Source of the DNA: Rhabdothermincola_A sp041688815
GTDB taxonomy: Bacteria > Actinomycetota > Acidimicrobiia > Acidimicrobiales > Acidimicrobilacustridaceae
DNA: 8,861 bases
Direction of reading: 5' to 3'
Assembly: GCA_041688815.1 (NCBI GenBank)
Contig: JBDNHK010000022.1
Location: 1 to 8,861, forward strand
The notes beneath the pieces are model-generated. The model was given only the letters and a program-made list of their open reading frames with translations. It was not told the DNA's origin and did not search any database. The position numbers were made by a program, and so were the translations under genes. The stretch's first letter is position 1. Each line of letters opens with the position of its first letter. Of this stretch, positions 1-7,531 are shown in pieces.

Positions 1-2205
1 CACCCGATAGGCGTCGTAGATTCCGTCGATCTGCTTGATGGACGAGATCACCGAGTCGAGGTGCGAGGGATCGCCCAGCTCGAAGTCGAACCGCATCCGC
101 GAGATGCGGTCAGAGCCGGTGATGGTGTTGCACGACACGATGTTGACGTGCGCGTCGGCCAGCACCGCCGACACGTCGCGCAGCAGACGGGATCGGTCGA
201 GGGCCTTCACCTCGACGGAGGCCACGAACACGGCGGCGATGGCGGTGTCCCATTCGACGTCGATCAGCCGGTCGCTCTGCCCCATGGCCAACGACACCGC
301 GTTGGCGCAATCGGCCCGGTGCACCGACACGCCCCGGCCCCGCGTGACGAAGCCCATGATCTCGTCGCCCGGCACCGGCGTACAGCAACGCGAAAGCCGC
401 ACCATCACGTCGTCGAGCCCCTCGACGTGGACCCCGGAGTGGTGAGCGCCGGCCCGCCGTTGCCGGCTCGGCTCGCGCACGGTGATCGGCAGCTGCTCCT
501 CACGGGTGGGATCGACGTCCTGGAGCTGGCGGCGCACCCGCTCGGCCACCGATGCCGACGACACGTGGTGCGCGCCGATGGCCGCCAGCATGGCCTGGCG
601 GTCGGGGTACTTGAGGGCCTCGGCCACCTCGTCGAGCACCCCGGACGCCTGGATCTTCTGCACCGGCAGGCCCTCGCGCCGCAACGCCTTGGTGAGCTCG
701 TCGGTGCCGGTCTCGATGGCGTCCTCGCGACGTTCCTTCGAGTACCACGACCGGATCTTGTTGCCGGCCCGATGGGTGGCGACGGACTTCAGCCAGTCTT
801 GGCTGGGGCCGGCGCCGGTAACCTTCGACGTGAAGATCTCGACAGAGTCACCCGACGTGAGCTCGGAGTCGAGCGGGATGAGCCGACCATTCACCCGGGC
901 GCCGATGCAGCTGTGGCCGACCTCGGTGTGGATGGCGTAGGCAAAATCGATGGCCGTGGCCCCTACCGGCAGGGTGATGACCCTCCCCTTCGGGGTGAAG
1001 ATGAACACCTCGTCCTGTTCGAGGTCGGTCTTCAGGTTGGCCATGAACTGGCCCGGGTCGGAGGTCTCCGACTGCCAGTCGACGATGCGGTTCAACCAGG
1101 CCAGATCGGCCGTGGCCGCGGAGTCGTCCTTGTAGTTCCAGTGGGCGGCCACCCCGAACTCGGCCCGCTGGTGCATCTCGAGGGTCCGGATCTGTACCTC
1201 GAGGGGCTTGCCCTGCGGGCCGACCACTGTCATGTGCAACGACTGATAGAGGTTGAACTTGGGCATGGCGATGTAGTCCTTGAACCGCCCCTGCACCGGC
1301 TTCCACTTGGTGTGGATGGAACCCAACGCCGCGTAACAGTCCTTCACCGAATCGACCACCACGCGGATGCCGACCAGATCGAAGATGTCGTCGAACTCAC
1401 GACCCTTCACCACCATCTTCTCGTAGATGCTCCAGTAGTGCTTCGGTCGTCCCGTGACCTCGGCGTTGATCCGAAGCTCACCCATCCGCTCACGAACGTC
1501 GTCGAGCACCTGCATCAGATAAAGATCACGCTCGGGGCTGCGGGTGGCCACCATGTGATCGATCTCGGCGTAGCGCTTGGGGTGCAGGGCCGCGAACGCC
1601 AGATCCTCCAGTTGCTGTTTGAGCTCCTGCATACCCAGGCGATGGGCCAGCGGGGCGTAGATGTCGAGCGTCTCCTGGGCCGTGCGCTCCTGCTTCCATG
1701 CCGGCATCGCCGCGATGGTGCGCATGTTGTGGAGACGGTCGGCCAGCTTGATGATCAGGACCCGGAGGTCCTTGGCCATTGCCACCAGCATCTTGCGAAC
1801 CGTGGCCGCCTGCTGGGCCTCCTTGGAGTCGAACTTGATGCGGTCGAGCTTGGTGACCCCGTCGACGATCCGGGCCACGTCGACCCCGAACTGGGCCTCG
1901 AGCTGGTCGATGGTGGTGCCGGTGTCCTCGACGGCGTCGTGGAGGAGGGCGGCGGCGATCGTGACGTCGTCGAGCCCGAGCTCGGCACAGATCTTCGCCA
2001 CCGCCACCGGGTGGGTGACGTAGGGTTCGCCGCTCTTGCGGCTCTGGCCGAGGTGCGCAGCCGCCGACAGCGCATAGGCCCGGGTGATCAGATCGGTCGG
2101 CGCCTTCGGGTGCACGGCCCGGTAGGCCGCCAGGAGGGGCGCCACCTCCTCCGACGGGGGCGCGGTGTGGCGGCGCCAGGGAAGGACCCGGTCGACGGTG
2201 GCCAT
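1..2205 (-). CDS. rel: Bifunctional (p)ppGpp synthetase/hydrolase (Rel/SpoT family), 3' end cut by window edge
   Basis: Makes (p)ppGpp from ATP and GTP/GDP and hydrolyses it, acting as the cytoplasmic stringent-response enzyme. 735 codons are visible from the ATG at 2205. The HD hydrolase domain (about 40-200) has H65, H89-D90, E93-D94 and D156 in KLADRLHNMRT, matching the metal and catalytic set of Streptococcus Rel with a constant +12 shift, so hydrolase looks intact. The synthetase (about 240-370) has GRPKHYWSIY (252-261), D276 in FDLVGIRVVV, YQSLH and EVQIRTLEMHQRAEFG. TGS follows at about 397-460, then a helical region, a zinc-finger-like region with C607-C608, H629 and C633, and an ACT domain from about 655. 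The visible end IDGIYDAYRV resembles the end of actinobacterial Rel, so probably fewer than 30 codons are missing. It starts 3 nt after the apt stop; a GGAGG lies 13 nt upstream, a long spacing. Both activities are expected. Confidence 0.96.
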   Translation of the reverse strand, partial: MATVDRVLPWRRHTAPPSEEVAPLLAAYRAVHPKAPTDLITRAYALSAAAHLGQSRKSGEPYVTHPVAVAKICAELGLDDVTIAAALLHDAVEDTGTTIDQLEAQFGVDVARIVDGVTKLDRIKFDSKEAQQAATVRKMLVAMAKDLRVLIIKLADRLHNMRTIAAMPAWKQERTAQETLDIYAPLAHRLGMQELKQQLEDLAFAALHPKRYAEIDHMVATRSPERDLYLMQVLDDVRERMGELRINAEVTGRPKHYWSIYEKMVVKGREFDDIFDLVGIRVVVDSVKDCYAALGSIHTKWKPVQGRFKDYIAMPKFNLYQSLHMTVVGPQGKPLEVQIRTLEMHQRAEFGVAAHWNYKDDSAATADLAWLNRIVDWQSETSDPGQFMANLKTDLEQDEVFIFTPKGRVITLPVGATAIDFAYAIHTEVGHSCIGARVNGRLIPLDSELTSGDSVEIFTSKVTGAGPSQDWLKSVATHRAGNKIRSWYSKERREDAIETGTDELTKALRREGLPVQKIQASGVLDEVAEALKYPDRQAMLAAIGAHHVSSASVAERVRRQLQDVDPTREEQLPITVREPSRQRRAGAHHSGVHVEGLDDVMVRLSRCCTPVPGDEIMGFVTRGRGVSVHRADCANAVSLAMGQSDRLIDVEWDTAIAAVFVASVEVKALDRSRLLRDVSAVLADAHVNIVSCNTITGSDRISRMRFDFELGDPSHLDSVISSIKQIDGIYDAYRV

Positions 2206-2208
2206 CGG

Positions 2209-2781
2209 CTACTCGCCGCCTCCACTCGAGGCCAGCGTGAACGAAGTGAGCACCTCGACCTGGTGGCCCTCGAGGGCGGCCCGTCCGCCGAGCTCGGGGA
2301 GCTCGAGCACGAAGGCCAGGGCCGCCACCGTGCCGCCGAGCGTCTCGACCAGTCGGACCGTGGCCGCCGCCGTGCCTCCGGTCGCCAGCACGTCGTCGAC
2401 GATCAGCACCCGTTCGCCCGGGTGCACGGCATCGCGATGGATCTCGAGCAGGTCGACGCCGTACTCGAGCACGTACTCCTCGCGTTCGATCTCCCAGGGG
2501 AGCTTGCCGGCCTTGCGCACCGGCACGAACCCGGCACCGAGCCGGTAGGCGACCGGGGCCCCGAACACGAAACCCCGAGCCTCGACGCCGACGACACGAT
2601 CGACGGGCTGGCCGGCCACGGTGACCGAGTCGGACAAGGCGTCGATGACCGTGGCGAAGGCCACCGCGTCCTGCAGCAGGGGGGTTATGTCACGGAAGAT
2701 CACGCCGGGCTGGGGCCAGTCGGGGATCTCGCGGACCAGATCGGTGACCATCTGGGCGGCTCGACTCACGGAATCCGCCAC
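2209..2781 (-). CDS. apt: Adenine phosphoribosyltransferase
   Basis: Cytoplasmic purine salvage enzyme converting adenine and PRPP to AMP and pyrophosphate. With the GTG at 2781 it has 190 residues. Visible motifs are the substrate-loop region DWPQPGVIFRDITPLL (about 21-36), GVEARGFVFG (65-74), RKAGKLPWE (89-97) and the PRPP-binding signature VLIVDDVLATGGTA (125-138) with the paired Asp and the GG turn. The start is uncertain. GTG at 2781 has a GAGG 8 nt upstream; GTG at 2769 gives 186 residues, and ATG at 2751 gives 180. The first two leave an N-terminal helix of usual length before DWPQPG. The reading frame stays open upstream into secF, but that part is unlike any APRT and is the secF shadow. 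The gene sits between secF and rel as in other Actinobacteria. No lipoprotein gene of the kind found between secF and apt in mycobacteria is present. Confidence 0.95.
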   Translation of the reverse strand: MADSVSRAAQMVTDLVREIPDWPQPGVIFRDITPLLQDAVAFATVIDALSDSVTVAGQPVDRVVGVEARGFVFGAPVAYRLGAGFVPVRKAGKLPWEIEREEYVLEYGVDLLEIHRDAVHPGERVLIVDDVLATGGTAAATVRLVETLGGTVAALAFVLELPELGGRAALEGHQVEVLTSFTLASSGGGE

Positions 2782-2860
2782 CCCACCGGCCTCGCCCGTC
2801 GACCACGCTCCGTCATGGCTCCACGGTACAGGCTGGTCCTGGCCCCCCGATCCCCGTGGA
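2782..2860 (-). other. secF-apt spacer with a weak hairpin
   Basis: This 79-bp spacer is the third-longest gap between genes in the window. It holds an inverted pair TCCACGG (2820-2826) and CCGTGGA (2854-2860), 7-bp arms separated by 27 bp, just after the secF stop in the direction of transcription. There is no T-run, so it is not a convincing terminator, and the transcript may continue into apt and rel. In mycobacteria a lipoprotein gene occupies this place; here there is no room for one. Confidence 0.35.
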
Positions 2861-4012
2861 TCAGCGCTTCTTCGACTTCTTCCGAGGTCGAGGGGGGATG
2901 ACGCCGGCGGGGAGGACCGCCGACGGGGCGGCAGTTCCGGGGGAAGACTCGTCGCCGGTTGGGGCACCTGTGGTCGCGCCCGGCCTCGCGGTTGCCCGCA
3001 ACCCCGCCGGACCGGTGCTTCGCGAGAGGCTCGCCATCGCCGCGGCATCGGTGGCCGACACCCCGCCACCGGAGGCGGCGAGGCGCTCGCGAACCGTGCG
3101 GTTCTTCGGCTCCTTCTCCTTCAACCACACCAGGATCGGGGCCGCCACGTAGATGGAGGAATAGGCGCCGGCGGTGAGGCCGACGAGCAGAGCGAGCGAG
3201 AACTCCTGGAGGGTGACCGCCCCGAGGATCCAAGAGCCGACGACGAGCAGCGATATCACCGGGAGCAGGGCCACGACGGTGGTGTTGATCGAGCGCAGGA
3301 GGACCTGGTTCATCGAGCGGTTGACCATTTCGCCGTAGGTCATGCGGCCGGTGAGACCGACGAACCGCTCGTTCTCCTTGATCTTGTCATCGACCACGAT
3401 GGTGTCGTAGATCGAATAGCCGAGGATGGTGAGGAAGGCGATCACCGTGCCCGGGGTCACCTCGAACCGGAACAACGAGTAGAAGCCGACGCTGATTATG
3501 ACGTCGTGGGCCACGGCGATGATGGCGGCCACGGCCATACGCCATTCGAGGCGGATGGTGAGGTACAGCAGGATCGCCGCGAAGAACAGGACCAGCGCCC
3601 GGACCGAAGCCTCGGTGATGTCGCTTCCCCACGAGGCACCGACGGTGGACACACTCACTTCCGCCGTCGGGGTGCCGGCCACCTCGCCCAGCCTGACCCG
3701 CACGATCTCGGTCTGCTCGTCGCTCTCGTTGGGACCCTGCACCCGCAGCGCGTCGCTGCCGACGATCTGGATCTTGGCGTCGGTGAGGCCCACCTCAGCC
3801 ACGGCCGCCCGGGCCTCCTCGACCGACACGCCCGGGGCGGGCACCTCCCACGAGACACCGCCTTCGAAGTCGATGCCCAGGTTGAGGCCGCGCACGGCCA
3901 GCGAGCCGATGCTGATCAGCACCAGCACGGCCGACAGCACCAGGGCCCGCTTCCACCAGAAGATGAAGTTGAAGGTGCTCTGACCCCGATAGAGACGACC
4001 GATTCCGCTCAT
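2861..4012 (-). CDS. secF: Protein translocase subunit SecF
   Basis: Partner of SecD in the cytoplasmic membrane. The SecDF complex uses the proton-motive force to help pull exported proteins out of the SecYEG channel. It has 383 residues from the ATG at 4012. Segments in order: TM1 (about 22-40), the family signature GIDFEGG (46-52), a first extracytoplasmic domain (about 53-135), then five membrane segments (about 137-155, 158-178, 186-207, 243-262 and 265-291). Conserved motifs are GYSIYDTIVVDDKIKEN (198-214), where relatives often have F or S in place of the first D of VVDD, and LLRSINTT (238-245). A cytoplasmic tail of about 90 residues rich in Ala/Gly/Pro ends in a basic stretch, RKKSKKR. 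The start overlaps the secD stop as ATGA, with a GGAG 7 nt upstream, so translational coupling is likely. Confidence 0.97.
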   Translation of the reverse strand: MSGIGRLYRGQSTFNFIFWWKRALVLSAVLVLISIGSLAVRGLNLGIDFEGGVSWEVPAPGVSVEEARAAVAEVGLTDAKIQIVGSDALRVQGPNESDEQTEIVRVRLGEVAGTPTAEVSVSTVGASWGSDITEASVRALVLFFAAILLYLTIRLEWRMAVAAIIAVAHDVIISVGFYSLFRFEVTPGTVIAFLTILGYSIYDTIVVDDKIKENERFVGLTGRMTYGEMVNRSMNQVLLRSINTTVVALLPVISLLVVGSWILGAVTLQEFSLALLVGLTAGAYSSIYVAAPILVWLKEKEPKNRTVRERLAASGGGVSATDAAAMASLSRSTGPAGLRATARPGATTGAPTGDESSPGTAAPSAVLPAGVIPPRPRKKSKKR

Positions 4013-5763
4013 GTGCCGGCTCCGGTGGTGGCGGGCACACGCTTCGTGGCCGAGTTGGGAGCCAGTTCCTCGGCCGGAACGCCGAGGAGCTTCGGCCGGG
4101 CGAGGAGCCAACGCGACTTGGTGGCCAGCTTCACCGAAGGCCGCATGAACGCCCAGGATGCGATGAGGTCAAGGATGCCGGCGACGGCCAGGTAGAAGGC
4201 GAAGCCGCGAACCGGGCCCACGGTGAGCCACCACAGCAGCCCGGCGCCGATGAGCGAGGCGACGTCGGCCTTGACGATGGTGGAGAAGGCGGACACGAAT
4301 GACTTGTCGGTGGCGCTGCGGATGCTGCGACCGTTCTGGACGTCCTCCTTGAGGTGCTCGTAATACACGACGTTCGAATCGAGCGACACGCCGACGGACA
4401 CGATGATGCCGGTGATGCCGGCGAGGGTGAGGGCCAGGCCGCTACTGGTACCGAGGTAGCTGATGATCGTCCAGAGCAGCGCCCCCTCGACGGCCAGCTT
4501 GAAGATCGAGAGCACACCGAGGAAGCGGTAGAAGACGATCATGTACGCCGCCGCCAGGAACAGGCCGACGGCCCCAGCCACGAGCCCGGCGTGAAGGGCA
4601 TCACGACCAAGGGTGGCCGACACGATGAGGGCCTGCTGCTGCTCGAGCTCGACGGGCAGGGCGCCGTACTTGAGCGAGGTGGCCAGATCGTTGGCCTCCC
4701 GTTCGGTGAAGGTGCCGGAGATCTGGATCTGGTCGGCCTGGAACGAACCGGTCTGGATGACCGGTGCGCTGATGACCCGACCGTCGAGGACGATGCCCAA
4801 CTGCCCCGTGGGACACGTCGCGGCCTGGGCGAAGCACTGGCCGGCGGCGCCGTTGAAGAGGTCGATGCCGTTGGCTCCGTCCTTGAAGACCGGGTTGACC
4901 TGCCACTGGCCCCTCTCGCCCAACGAGGCCGAAGCCGACGACAAGGCACTACCGGTGAGCAGCGTGGGACCGAGCTGGTAGGTGGCCACCAACTGACCGG
5001 CCCGGCACTCGGGCACCGTGACCGACTGATCCGGGGAGAGCTGGCTCGACGGGATACCGGTGGTGCACACGTCGGCCGGCAGCGAACCGGTGCCGGCGGT
5101 CGGAGCCACACCCGCCGGTGTCGGGGTTGTCGCGGGGGCACCCCCACCCAGCTCGAGGGGGATGCCATCGCCGGACCCGGTGGTGGCCGGGAGGCCCTGG
5201 GCCACCTCGAAAATGGCGTCATCGATGGTCACCCGAGGCGACTGCGGCGCGGCTGCCAACTCACCCAGACCGAGACCGGCGGCACCGAGGCCCTGCTCGG
5301 TGGTGCTGTCGGGCGACGAGGCGGGGGCGACAGTGGTGGACGACGCGCTCGGGTCGGCCGGAACCGTGGTGGTGGTGGCGTTCGGATCGATCGGCGTGGT
5401 CTCCAGGCCGGCCGGGAGAGTCCTGAGGACCGGCCGGAACTGCAATTCGGCGGTCTGGCCGACCAGGGCCAAAGCTCGATCGCGATCCTTCACACCAGGG
5501 ATCTGGATCAGGATGTTCTGCCCTTGTCGGGTGATCTCGGGCTCAGCCACGCCCAGGGCGTCGATGCGCTGGCGGATGATCGAGATGGCCTGCTCGAGCG
5601 TCTCCTCGGTGACGTCGTTGACCGGCTTGAGCACCACCGACACCCCGCCCTGGAGGTCGAGGCCGAGCAGGGGTTGGTTGCCCACGGCGAAGGTGTAGGC
5701 CAGGCCGCCCACGGCGAGCAGCACGATGACGATGAGCGACCAGAACCCCTTCAAGCGCCGCAT
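4009..5763 (-). CDS. secD: Protein translocase subunit SecD with low-complexity extracytoplasmic insert
   Basis: Membrane subunit of SecDF, which drives late steps of Sec export. It has 584 residues from the ATG at 5763; the frame is open to 5835, but that part overlaps yajC and lacks SecD character. TM1 is at about 8-26, followed by the signature LGLDLQGG (33-40) and the P1 start (TLEQAISIIRQRIDALGV, about 55-72). Two low-complexity stretches rich in Thr/Ser/Pro/Ala/Gly follow (about 118-175 and 190-230). P1 resumes near 255 and includes LDGRVISAPVIQ (326-337) and ISGTFTEREANDLATSLKYGALPV (348-371). Five further membrane segments lie between about 389 and 540; the proton-path region is GVSLDSNVVYYEHLKED (458-474), the actinobacterial form of the usual VDANVLIFERI. 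Four cysteines (C233, C253, C310, C317) lie on the outer side. The start is 1 nt after the yajC stop. Confidence 0.97.
   Translation of the reverse strand: MRRLKGFWSLIVIVLLAVGGLAYTFAVGNQPLLGLDLQGGVSVVLKPVNDVTEETLEQAISIIRQRIDALGVAEPEITRQGQNILIQIPGVKDRDRALALVGQTAELQFRPVLRTLPAGLETTPIDPNATTTTVPADPSASSTTVAPASSPDSTTEQGLGAAGLGLGELAAAPQSPRVTIDDAIFEVAQGLPATTGSGDGIPLELGGGAPATTPTPAGVAPTAGTGSLPADVCTTGIPSSQLSPDQSVTVPECRAGQLVATYQLGPTLLTGSALSSASASLGERGQWQVNPVFKDGANGIDLFNGAAGQCFAQAATCPTGQLGIVLDGRVISAPVIQTGSFQADQIQISGTFTEREANDLATSLKYGALPVELEQQQALIVSATLGRDALHAGLVAGAVGLFLAAAYMIVFYRFLGVLSIFKLAVEGALLWTIISYLGTSSGLALTLAGITGIIVSVGVSLDSNVVYYEHLKEDVQNGRSIRSATDKSFVSAFSTIVKADVASLIGAGLLWWLTVGPVRGFAFYLAVAGILDLIASWAFMRPSVKLATKSRWLLARPKLLGVPAEELAPNSATKRVPATTGAGT
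4020..4023 (-). promoter_or_regulatory. Ribosome binding site of secF
   Basis: On the minus strand GGAG stands 7 nt before the secF ATG, inside the last codons of secD. It supports 4012 as the secF start and fits coupled translation across the ATGA overlap. Confidence 0.6.
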
Positions 5764-5764
5764 G

Positions 5765-6154
5765 TCAGTTCCGGCCTGACGACTCGGCGTCCGTTCCTTC
5801 CCCAGGGGTGTCGTCCGAGCGCTCGTCAACCGCACCGTCGTCAGCCCCCACCCCCTCAGTGACCGACGACGTACCTTCGTCCCCGTCGTCGTCGCCCACG
5901 CCGACCGCCGGGGCGACCTTGCTGGCGACGGCCCGGCGGGCCACCTTCAACTCGATGCCCTCGGCCACCTCCAGGTACACGACGTCACCGTCGATGGCCG
6001 TGATCGTGCCGTAGATGCCCGAGCCGCTCATCACCTCGTCGCCCTCGGCCAGCGTGGCCAGCAGCGCGTTGTGGCGACGCAACTCGCGCTGCTTGGGAAG
6101 GATGAGCACCACCCAGGCCAGCACGAACAACAGGAGGAGGAGGAGGGTGGACAT
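5765..6154 (-). CDS. yajC: Preprotein translocase subunit YajC with acidic tail
   Basis: Small single-span membrane protein that associates with SecDF. It has 129 residues from the ATG at 6154. A Leu-rich membrane segment (about 3-20) ends in the family junction LPKQRELRRHNALL, followed by EGDEVMSGSGIYGTI (37-51), the conserved core seen in YajC as GDEV-x-T-GGIYGTI. A short beta-rich part follows to about residue 85. The last 45 residues are strongly acidic and low complexity, with about 15 Asp/Glu between 88 and 124, longer than in the 80-110 residue YajC of many bacteria. The leucine run is encoded by a CTC/CTG triplet tract (about 6131-6147). No clear Shine-Dalgarno precedes the ATG; the fit to the family N-terminus decides the start. 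The stop is 1 nt before secD. Confidence 0.93.
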   Translation of the reverse strand: MSTLLLLLLFVLAWVVLILPKQRELRRHNALLATLAEGDEVMSGSGIYGTITAIDGDVVYLEVAEGIELKVARRAVASKVAPAVGVGDDDGDEGTSSVTEGVGADDGAVDERSDDTPGEGTDAESSGRN

Positions 6155-6229
6155 TGGACTCGTCTGGTGGGGATCGGTTGCGGTGCGCGGCAGGTGGCGC
6201 GTGGCGATCAGACAGTAGCCCGGACCGCA
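6155..6229 (-). other. tgt-yajC spacer, nothing convincing
   Basis: This is a 75-bp spacer. A TACTGT on the minus strand (6212-6217) resembles a -10 box, but no matching -35 is visible and the spacer is very GC-rich, so I do not call a promoter. Small GC-rich palindromic fragments (GCGC pairs near 6185-6200) are expected at this composition. Confidence 0.3.
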
Positions 6230-7387
6230 CTACCCCCAGACCGCGAGGACGTCGCGGCGCAGACCCTCGAAGCCACCGGCGGCGATGGCGGCCCGGGCCT
6301 CGCTCATGAGGCGCAGCAACCAGGCCACGTTGTGCACGGTGGCCAGCCGCGCCGCCGTTGGCTCCGACACCATCAGCAGGTGCCGCAGGTAGGCCTTGGA
6401 CCAGCGGGAACAGGTGGAGCACCGGCAGCCGGGCTCGAGAGGTTCGGGGTCTCGGGCCCACCGGGCGTTGCGCAGATTGAGGCGTCCCGACGACGTCAGG
6501 ATGGTGCCGTGACGGGCCAGGCGGGTGGGTAGCACACAGTCGAACATGTCGACTCCGAGGGCCACGGCCTCGACCAGCGACGCCGGGTCGCCCACACCCA
6601 TGAGGTACCGGGGTTGGTCGGGCGGGAGCGTGGCCGTCGTCGCGGCCAGCGCCGGCAGCATCTCGGCGCGAGTCTCCCCCACTGACAATCCCCCGATGCC
6701 GTAGCCGTCGAAACCGATCGCCGTCGTGCGCTCGGCACTCTCGACCCGCAGGGCTTGGTCGACGCCTCCCTGGACGATGCCGAACTGGGCCTGGGTGGAG
6801 CCGGCGGCGCGGGCAGGGGCATGGGCGCGCTTGGCCCGCGCCGCCCACGCAACACTGCGGTCGACCGCGACACGGATCACCGGTACGGGCGAGGGCAACG
6901 GGGGGCACACGTCGAGCACCATCTGGATGTCGGCGCCGAGGAGCAGTTGGATCTCGACGCTGGTCTCCGGGGTGAGGTGGTGGCGACTGCCGTCGTAGGT
7001 GGAGCTGAACGTGGCGCCCTCATCAGTCACTTTCGGCTGCAACGAAAAAACCTGGAAGCCCCCGGAATCGGTCAGCACGTGCCCGGACCAGTCGGTGAAA
7101 GCATGCAGCCCCCCCAACTCGGCAATGAGATCAGCCCCGGGCCGCAGCATCAGGTGGTAGGTGTTGGCCAGAACGACGTCGGCGCCGAGCTCCTCGAGGT
7201 CGGCGGAGGTGAGCGTGCGCACGGCCGCACGGGTGCCCACCGGCATGAAACATGGCGTCGGAAACGAACCCCGCGCGGTGTGCACGATCCCAGCTCGGGC
7301 CCCACCGTCGCGGGCCACGACGTCGAGGCGTACCACCCGCCCGGTCGGGTCGGGGGAGAACGGGACCGGCAGGGGCTCGATGGTCAC
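6230..7387 (-). CDS. tgt: tRNA-guanine transglycosylase (queuine family)
   Basis: Exchanges guanine 34 in GUN-anticodon tRNAs (Asp, Asn, His, Tyr) for the queuosine precursor preQ1. It has 385 residues from the GTG at 7387. The TIM-barrel motifs are all present: FMPVGTRAAV (47-56), ANTYHLMLRPG (74-84), LTDSGGFQVFSL with D107, the base-binding D159 and C161 in LDVCPP, GIVQGG with Q206, GIGGLSVGE (230-238), and VDMFDCVLPTRLARHG, whose D283 is the expected nucleophile. The zinc site is complete: C321, C323, C326 and H352, with family spacing CXCX2CX25H. Length and motifs match bacterial Tgt, so it looks functional. The Shine-Dalgarno is weak (GGCGGG just upstream), and GTG at 7336 is an alternative that would shorten the N-terminus by 17 residues. 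It lies downstream of queA, the next enzyme of the pathway. Confidence 0.97.
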   Translation of the reverse strand: MTIEPLPVPFSPDPTGRVVRLDVVARDGGARAGIVHTARGSFPTPCFMPVGTRAAVRTLTSADLEELGADVVLANTYHLMLRPGADLIAELGGLHAFTDWSGHVLTDSGGFQVFSLQPKVTDEGATFSSTYDGSRHHLTPETSVEIQLLLGADIQMVLDVCPPLPSPVPVIRVAVDRSVAWAARAKRAHAPARAAGSTQAQFGIVQGGVDQALRVESAERTTAIGFDGYGIGGLSVGETRAEMLPALAATTATLPPDQPRYLMGVGDPASLVEAVALGVDMFDCVLPTRLARHGTILTSSGRLNLRNARWARDPEPLEPGCRCSTCSRWSKAYLRHLLMVSEPTAARLATVHNVAWLLRLMSEARAAIAAGGFEGLRRDVLAVWG

Positions 7388-7531
7388 GGCCCGCCGTCGC
7401 CACGGATCGAACCGAACGTGTCACCGCCGGACTCGTCGCCGCTTTTCCCGACAGTCACAGGGGATGCGCCGCAGTCGACCGACCGCGTCCCTTGTCCGCC
7501 GTCACCGCCTCGTGGACGCTCCGCCCGACGG
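7388..7531 (-). other. queA-tgt spacer holding most of a 77-bp-period direct repeat
   Basis: This 144-bp spacer is nearly filled by copy 1 of the direct repeat and the edge of copy 2. The rest (7388-7446) shows no recognisable promoter or terminator. Each copy contains a potential hairpin. Confidence 0.6.
7447..7519. repeat. Direct repeat copy 1 (73 bp, non-coding)
   Basis: Positions 7447-7519 match 7524-7596 at 70 of 73 positions, offset 77 bp; the differences are at 7453/7530, 7483/7560 and 7486/7563. This copy lies after the queA stop. On the minus strand it would encode the same 20-residue queA tail and TGA with two changes (P to R, D to G), but it is not joined to any gene. In plus-strand RNA, 7457-7468 can pair with 7484-7495 over 12 positions, two of them G-U. 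Confidence 0.93.

Noticed and set aside
2820..2860. A terminator between secF and apt
   Set aside because: The arms are only 7 bp, the loop is 27 bp and there is no T-run.
61..2901. A 946-codon open frame on the plus strand opposite rel and apt
   Set aside because: It is codon-for-codon antisense to rel and apt, which share one frame. In GC-rich genes the codons TTA, CTA and TCA are rare, so the mirrored frame stays open. The translation is Gly/His/Arg/Asp-rich with no family motif.
2621..4195. A 524-codon plus-strand open frame opposite secF, and a similar one at 4354-5862 opposite secD
   Set aside because: These are mirror frames of membrane-protein genes. Their products are hydrophilic, Asp/His/Arg-rich and unlike any family.
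6212..6217. A -10 box (TACTGT) upstream of yajC
   Set aside because: There is no -35 at a suitable distance, and a six-base match is expected by chance.
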